The notes under the pieces are model-generated. The model saw only the letters and a list, made by a program, of their open reading frames with translations. It did no database searches and had not been told where the DNA came from. From contig SKYG01000265.1 of assembly GCA_007128045.1 (NCBI GenBank), positions 1 through 10,036 on the forward strand: 10,036 nt of DNA. Direction: 5' to 3'. Source of the DNA: Bacteroidales bacterium. GTDB lineage: Bacteria; Bacteroidota; Bacteroidia; Bacteroidales; UBA7960. Position 1 is the first letter of the stretch. Each line of letters starts with the position of its first letter. Made by a program: the position numbers and the translations under genes. This document shows, piece by piece, positions 5,673-10,036 of the stretch.

Positions 5673-6953
5673 ATGCCCCTTTTTATCCGGAATATAAAAG
5701 AGCTTATCCTTGTTGAGCCAGCGTCGAGGCAATATCCGCCAAAGGTGGTGTCGTACGTTGGTGGGGCAGACATGTCGGTATTGCCCACCATGAAGAATGC
5801 TTTTTTGTATATTGAAGATGGCATTATCAGGGGGTTTGGCACCATGGAAGAGTTTGTAAGGGGAAAGTTTCTGAAGAAGGTTCGCCAGGCCGGGGTCACC
5901 GAGATAGATGCTACCGGGAAGATGGTGTTTCCTGCATGGTGCGATTCTCATACCCACCTGGTATATGCAGGCAGTCGTGAAATAGAGTATACTGACAAGA
6001 TACGCGGCTTATCCTACGAAGAAATTGCGCGGCGTGGCGGAGGGATTCTGAACTCTGCCAAACGCCTGCAAGAGGCCAGTGAGCTTGAACTCATCGAGCA
6101 ATCTATAAGTCGCCTGGAAGAGATCACGAAGCTGGGAACCGGCGCTGTGGAGATCAAGAGCGGATATGGTTTGACTACCGATAGCGAGCTGAAGATGCTG
6201 CGGGTGATACGTAAATTAAAGGAGTTCAGCCCCTTAACAATAAAGGCGACCTTTCTTGGTGCACATGCTGTGCCGGAGGAGTTCAGAAACAACCGGGAAG
6301 GCTATGTCGACCTGGTTATTAACGAGATGATACCCCAGGTTGCTGGTGAAGAACTGGCTGATTACATCGATGTCTTTTGCGACAAAGGGTTTTTCACGGT
6401 AGAAGATACGGAGCGCATCCTGATGGCCGGCATAAAGCATGGCCTGAGGCCCAAGATACATGCCAATGAGTTGGCGTTTTCCGGGGGCATACAAACAGGT
6501 GTCAGGTATGGCGCACTGTCTGTCGACCACCTCGAATGTACCGCAGATGAAGAGATACAGGCGCTGTCGAAAAGTGATACCATGCCATGTTTGCTCCCTG
6601 GCGCTGCCTTTTTTCTTGGGATGGAGCAACCCCCCGCCCGCAAGATGATCGATGCCGGATTGCCGGTAGCACTGGCGAGCGACTATAATCCCGGCTCATC
6701 GCCCTCAGGAAATATGCAGCTGATCATGTCGATGGGGTGCGTTTTGCTGCGAATGTTGCCGGAAGAGGTCATCCATGCTGTTACCATAAACGGTGCCTAC
6801 GCAATGGGTGTGGAAGATCAGCTGGGCAGCATAGCCATCGGCAAACAAGCCAATATACTCATCACACACAGAATACCGACCTACGCATTCTTGCCGTATG
6901 CTTACGGGAGCAATAACGTGGAAACGGTGATCATTGATGGAAAGTTCGTGTAA
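5673..6953 (+). CDS. hutI: Imidazolonepropionase
   Basis: HutI hydrolyses 4-imidazolone-5-propionate to N-formimidoyl-L-glutamate, the third step of histidine degradation, in the cytoplasm. It belongs to the metal-dependent amidohydrolase superfamily. The 426 residues include the metal-binding H93-T-H95 in DSHTHLVYAG, then EIKSGYGLT, FLGAHAVP and DVFCDKGFF. H263 lies in KIHANEL, H286 in SVDHLE, and the catalytic-type Asp337 in ASDYNPGSSPSGNM, all in the family order. The protein is full length and looks active. ATG 5673 begins MPLFIRNIKELILVEP, a normal N-terminus. No hutH, hutU or formiminotransferase gene is next to it; the pathway's other genes must lie elsewhere if present. The upstream gap is full of repeats and gives no clear promoter. 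Confidence 0.95.
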   Translation: MPLFIRNIKELILVEPASRQYPPKVVSYVGGADMSVLPTMKNAFLYIEDGIIRGFGTMEEFVRGKFLKKVRQAGVTEIDATGKMVFPAWCDSHTHLVYAGSREIEYTDKIRGLSYEEIARRGGGILNSAKRLQEASELELIEQSISRLEEITKLGTGAVEIKSGYGLTTDSELKMLRVIRKLKEFSPLTIKATFLGAHAVPEEFRNNREGYVDLVINEMIPQVAGEELADYIDVFCDKGFFTVEDTERILMAGIKHGLRPKIHANELAFSGGIQTGVRYGALSVDHLECTADEEIQALSKSDTMPCLLPGAAFFLGMEQPPARKMIDAGLPVALASDYNPGSSPSGNMQLIMSMGCVLLRMLPEEVIHAVTINGAYAMGVEDQLGSIAIGKQANILITHRIPTYAFLPYAYGSNNVETVIIDGKFV

Positions 6954-7027
6954 ATGCACTTGAAATATTTAAGACAATCACTTTGACACACAGATGCACG
7001 ATGATCTTTCATTGGGTCAAACAAATA

Positions 7028-7036
7028 TAATTTTTG
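7028..7036 (+). promoter_or_regulatory. Possible weak -7 element before the methyltransferase gene
   Basis: TAATTTTTG resembles TAnnTTTG with one extra T. It lies about 50 bp before ATG 7088 in an AT-rich stretch. No good -33 match is present at the usual distance (TTTC at 7007-7010 at best). This is the only candidate I see in the 134-bp gap. Confidence 0.2.
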
Positions 7037-7087
7037 GTTTGCTTTTTAAGAATTGGGCAGGCTGGTAAAGTTTAACACATAATATAC

Positions 7088-8281
7088 ATGACACAGTCAG
7101 ACATCACCTTTATTGCAAAAACATTTTCCGGGCTGGAGGGTGTGTTGTCCCGTGAACTTGAAGACCTGGGCGCTCAGCATATTCATGCTGGTAGCCGGGC
7201 AGTGACCTTTCAGGGCGATATGGAGCTGATGATTCGCGCGAACCTGCACTGTCGTACGGCGCTGAACATACTGCGTGAGGTTCATGCCTTCAACTTTACC
7301 AACAAGGAAGATTTTTTTGCCCATATGTTGGAAATACCATGGACCTCCTGTTTTGATGTGGATGAATCTATCTCGGTATATGCCGTGGCCCATCGTTCGG
7401 AGCTGTTTAACAACACCATGTTTCTGGGTCAGTTTACAAAAGATGCCATCGCAGATCATTTCAGGGATCGAACAGGCAGGCGCCCTGATGTAGACAATAG
7501 AGACCCCCGGGTGAAGATCAACGTGTATGTGCATGACGACAGTTGTGTGGTGTCGCTCGACAGCAGTGGAGACCCTTTGTTTAAAAGGGGGTATCGCAAA
7601 GAAGGAGGCGGCGCACCCCTCAACGAGGTGCTGGCTGCCGGCTTAATTATGTTGTCGGGGTGGGATAAAGAATCATTGTTCCTGGATCCTATGTGTGGCA
7701 GCGGCACGTTTTCTGTAGAAGCTGCCATGATGGCGTCAGAGATGGCTCCCGGACTGATGCGAAGGCATTTTGGGTTTATGCACTGGGCCGGTTATGACCC
7801 GGTATTGTTCGACAAACTGAGAGAGGAAGCCAGTCAGAAACAACAACCCCTGCGGGCCCCCATTCTGGCCAGCGACGTGAACATTAAAGGCCTCGATATA
7901 GCCCGGCAACATGTGATGAATGCCGGGTTTATGGGAAAAATAAAAGTACAACGAAACGATTTTTTCTCCTTCTTCCCGCCGGCAGGACAAGGATGGGTGG
8001 TGCTAAACCCCCCTTACGGACTCCGGATGAAGCAGGATGATATACCCTCCTTCTATAGAAAAATTGGCGATACCCTCAAGCAGCACTATGCCGGATATCG
8101 CGCCGGGATCATTAGCCAGGAGGACGTGGGATTTAAATACGTAGGACTAAAGCCAAGGTCGCGGTATAAGGTCTTTAATGGCCCGATTGAGTGCCGGTTT
8201 GTCGTTTATGAACTGTTCACAGGCACACACAAGGAACATGTTGCCGCCGTAAGACCAAAACGGCCCAGACTGCCCTTATAG
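7088..8281 (+). CDS. THUMP-domain RNA methyltransferase, RlmL type
   Basis: A class I SAM-dependent methyltransferase predicted to make N2-methylguanosine in 23S rRNA, as the N-terminal half of E. coli RlmKL does at G2445. The N-terminal part (to about residue 165) begins FIAKTFSGLEGVLSRELEDLGA and holds a THUMP RNA-binding domain. The catalytic domain follows, with the SAM-binding motif DPMCGSGTFSVEAAMMA at residues 200-216 and the catalytic NPPYG at 307-311. The basic end (RPKRPRLPL) may help bind RNA. At 397 residues it corresponds to RlmL alone, without the RlmK half, which is usual in Bacteroidota. Such proteins are often mislabelled as adenine-specific DNA methylases because of the NPPY motif; the THUMP domain argues for RNA. 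The exact target base is inferred. Confidence 0.88.
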   Translation: MTQSDITFIAKTFSGLEGVLSRELEDLGAQHIHAGSRAVTFQGDMELMIRANLHCRTALNILREVHAFNFTNKEDFFAHMLEIPWTSCFDVDESISVYAVAHRSELFNNTMFLGQFTKDAIADHFRDRTGRRPDVDNRDPRVKINVYVHDDSCVVSLDSSGDPLFKRGYRKEGGGAPLNEVLAAGLIMLSGWDKESLFLDPMCGSGTFSVEAAMMASEMAPGLMRRHFGFMHWAGYDPVLFDKLREEASQKQQPLRAPILASDVNIKGLDIARQHVMNAGFMGKIKVQRNDFFSFFPPAGQGWVVLNPPYGLRMKQDDIPSFYRKIGDTLKQHYAGYRAGIISQEDVGFKYVGLKPRSRYKVFNGPIECRFVVYELFTGTHKEHVAAVRPKRPRLPL

Positions 8282-8305
8282 TGAGCATAACTTAACGATT
8301 AATTC

Positions 8306-8337
8306 TTGTCCTTTGCGAGGATTTATACCTATCTTTG
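8306..8337 (+). promoter_or_regulatory. Bacteroidota promoter for pfkA
   Basis: The -7 element TATCTTTG (8330-8337) matches TAnnTTTG exactly. A -33-like TTG at 8306-8308 lies 21 nt upstream, in the accepted range; TTTG at 8312-8315 is closer than usual. Transcription would start about 30 nt before ATG 8375. This is the best-formed promoter in the window. Confidence 0.6.
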
Positions 8338-8374
8338 GAGTGAGATTTGATGTTTTGCAATAATTTTTTGAAAG

Positions 8375-9472
8375 ATGAGAAAACGAGTTTTAGTAGCTAC
8401 CGGAGGGGGTGATTGCCCCGGACTAAATGCGGTGATCCGCGCTATTGTATTGCGTGCTTCCAGAGAAAGAGACTGGGAAGTGGTTGGCAGCATCAATGCC
8501 TTTGATGGTATTTTGAATGAACCCAATGAAGTCGTCGTCTTGGGTGAAAGAGAAGTTGCTGGGATACACATTCGCGGAGGTACCATTATTGGAACCACCA
8601 ACAAAGGAGGCCCTTTTGCCTGGCCGATAAGGAATCCGGACGGTAGCTGGGGCAGTGCCGACCGCTCTGATGAAATGCTCAGAAGGCTTCAGTACCTCGG
8701 TGTGGAGGCGGTCATAAATATCGGAGGAGATGGCTCGCAGCGTATTTCTCAGATGCTGATGGATAAAGGCTGCAACATCATCGGTGTTCCCAAGACGATT
8801 GATAACGACTTGTCGGCCACCGACTTTACATTTGGTTTCCAGACAGCCGTTCAGGAGGCTACCACCGCTGTCGACAAGCTGGTGACTACCGCTGCCAGCC
8901 ATAACAGGGTGTTTGTGCTTGAGGTGATGGGCCGGTATGCAGGCTGGATTGCACTGCATAGTGCTGTGGCCGGTGGTGCCGACGTATGCCTGATCCCTGA
9001 AATTCCTTACGACCTGGAAAAGATAAAGGAAAAGATCAACTCGCGCTTTTACAGGGGAAGGGGATACGCCATTATCGTGATCGCTGAAGGGGCAAAACCG
9101 GCAGGTGGTGAAGCGTCGTATGAAGAAAACGATGAGGTTGGATATAAGGATATGAGGCTGGGTGGTGTTGCTTCCAAGCTGATACACGAACTGAAAGAGG
9201 CTGGTCTCGATACCGACATGCGTGAGACCGTGCTAGGGCACCTGCAACGCGGCGGAACGCCTATTGCTTACGACCGCGTGCTGGCCACCCAGTTTGGTGC
9301 AAAAGCCTTTGAGCTGGTGCTTAACGGGGAATACGGAAAAATGGTAGCCTATCGCCATCCCAATGTGATCTCTGTGCCTTTCGGCGATGCCATCAATCAA
9401 TATAACTTTGTAGATCCTGACTCTCACCTGATCAAGGCCGCCAGAGGGGTTGGCATTTGTATGGGTGATTAA
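8375..9472 (+). CDS. pfkA: 6-phosphofructokinase, mixed-substrate (group III) type
   Basis: PfkA phosphorylates fructose 6-phosphate to fructose 1,6-bisphosphate, the committed step of glycolysis. The 365 residues exceed the roughly 320 of E. coli PfkA, as in group III enzymes. The N-terminal nucleotide loop reads GGGDCPGLNAVIR (10-22). GGDGS at 117-121 places Gly at the position equivalent to E. coli 104, typical of ATP users. PKTIDND at 139-145 has Lys140 at the position equivalent to E. coli 124, where ATP-specific enzymes have Gly and PPi enzymes Lys; Asp143 is the catalytic base. MGRYAGW (185-191) and GHLQRGG follow. This Gly/Lys mixture is known from ATP-dependent members of the mixed-substrate group, so ATP is the likelier donor, but this is inference. 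A promoter precedes it, and priA starts 20 nt downstream. Confidence 0.93.
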   Translation: MRKRVLVATGGGDCPGLNAVIRAIVLRASRERDWEVVGSINAFDGILNEPNEVVVLGEREVAGIHIRGGTIIGTTNKGGPFAWPIRNPDGSWGSADRSDEMLRRLQYLGVEAVINIGGDGSQRISQMLMDKGCNIIGVPKTIDNDLSATDFTFGFQTAVQEATTAVDKLVTTAASHNRVFVLEVMGRYAGWIALHSAVAGGADVCLIPEIPYDLEKIKEKINSRFYRGRGYAIIVIAEGAKPAGGEASYEENDEVGYKDMRLGGVASKLIHELKEAGLDTDMRETVLGHLQRGGTPIAYDRVLATQFGAKAFELVLNGEYGKMVAYRHPNVISVPFGDAINQYNFVDPDSHLIKAARGVGICMGD

Positions 9473-9492
9473 TTGATTCCGGGGCTTATGCT

Positions 9493-10036
9493 ATGGTCAC
9501 GCTTTTTGCCGACATTCTGCTTCCCCTGCCCCTGAAAGGTACATTTACCTATAGGGTTCCACAAGCTTTAAACGATAGGATACTTGTCGGACAAAAGGTG
9601 GTGGTGCCTTTTGGCAAGAACAGAAAGTATGCTGGTCTGGTAAAGCGAATCCATGAGGTCGTTCCCAGGACGTTTGATGTTAAATATATTGAGTCGCTGC
9701 TAAGCGACAGGCCATACGTGACCCCACAGCAGTTCCTGTTCTGGGAATGGGTGGCAGGCTATTATATGTGTGCGGAAGGTGAAGTCATGCATGCCGCATT
9801 GCCACACTCCCTGAAAGATGGCACGGAAACTGCCTGGCAGCCTATGACCGAGTCCTTTGTGCGCTTATCAGAGCACTATGATCAGGAAGAACACCTGAAA
9901 GAGTTGTTCGACCACCTGGAGAAAAGGGCCGCCCGCCAGCTGGAGCTTCTTATCGCGTTTATCAGACTGTCGGGCAGGTATGAGTCAGAGGCCAAAGAGG
10001 TATCCCAAAGTGAGCTGTCAAAAAGCATCAAAGGAG
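9493..10036 (+). CDS. priA: Primosomal protein N' (PriA helicase), 3' partial
   Basis: PriA recognises stalled or repaired replication forks and reloads the replicative helicase. Only the first 181 residues of a protein usually around 800 residues long in Bacteroidota are present; the frame runs off the window. It begins MVTLFADILLPLPLKGTFTYRVP and continues with VGQKVVVPFGKNRKYAGLVKRIHEV, the conserved 3'-DNA-binding domain of PriA. WEWVAGYYMCAEGEVMHAALP then marks the passage to the winged-helix region. Helicase and zinc-binding motifs lie beyond the edge. ATG 9493 is chosen because an out-of-frame ATG at 9488 meets a stop after 15 codons. It starts 20 nt after the pfkA stop, so the two genes are probably co-transcribed. 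Confidence 0.9.
   Translation, partial: MVTLFADILLPLPLKGTFTYRVPQALNDRILVGQKVVVPFGKNRKYAGLVKRIHEVVPRTFDVKYIESLLSDRPYVTPQQFLFWEWVAGYYMCAEGEVMHAALPHSLKDGTETAWQPMTESFVRLSEHYDQEEHLKELFDHLEKRAARQLELLIAFIRLSGRYESEAKEVSQSELSKSIKG

Noticed and set aside
6982..7047. Intrinsic terminator after hutI
   Set aside because: TTTGAC/GTCAAA has a 28-base loop and CAAAC/GTTTG is only five AT-rich pairs before a T-run; neither is convincing.
7088..8281. Adenine-specific DNA methyltransferase of a restriction system
   Set aside because: The NPPY motif is shared, but the N-terminal THUMP region and overall RlmL likeness point to rRNA modification, and no restriction gene is nearby.
8423..9187. 254-codon open frame antisense to pfkA
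   Set aside because: It lies wholly opposite a well-conserved pfkA and has no recognisable domain; the same holds for antisense frames at 4232-4897 and 3020-3640 opposite mutB.

Overview
The window looks like a chromosomal segment from a Bacteroidota (Bacteroidales-like) bacterium. The evidence is a set of Bacteroidota-type proteins (MutA/MutB methylmalonyl-CoA mutase, HutI, a stand-alone RlmL-type THUMP methyltransferase, a mixed-substrate-type PfkA, PriA), three exact matches to the Bacteroidota -7 promoter element TAnnTTTG just ahead of genes, and the lack of strong Shine-Dalgarno sequences. All recognised genes are on the + strand. The taxonomic call is an inference from these traits.

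Layout: 1-107 is the AT-rich 3' tail of a probable Fic-family protein. 108-622 is a gene-free, repeat-packed region with REP-like hairpins, CGCAGAG repeats, and 8-bp tandem repeats. It ends in a promoter for mutA (623-2473) and mutB (2564-4717). The two mut genes are separated by a spacer of about 90 nt with no G on the coding strand. After a hairpin comes a small SPOR-domain lipoprotein gene (4933-5373) with its own promoter and a structured leader. A second repeat-rich gap (5374-5672) precedes hutI (5673-6953). Then come an rRNA methyltransferase gene (7088-8281), pfkA with a clear promoter (8375-9472), and the 5' part of priA (9493 to the window end).

The genes are mainly housekeeping metabolism. 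MutAB interconverts succinyl-CoA and methylmalonyl-CoA, the B12-dependent step of the succinate-propionate route. HutI acts in histidine breakdown. PfkA commits fructose-6-phosphate to glycolysis. The methyltransferase, PriA and the SPOR protein serve ribosome maturation, replication restart and the cell envelope. I see no single pathway joining them and no defence, secretion or biosynthetic cluster.

The least ordinary content is between the genes. At least five short hairpins recur; four are preceded directly by GTAG, the arrangement known from REP elements that RAYT (IS200/IS605-like HUH) transposases act on. Stem sequences differ between copies while pairing is kept, which suggests the fold is conserved. 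Two composite copies of 73 bp, at 129-201 and 5536-5608, have two hairpin loops exactly 49 bp apart. These hairpins sit among several families of 7-, 8- and 10/12-bp tandem repeats.
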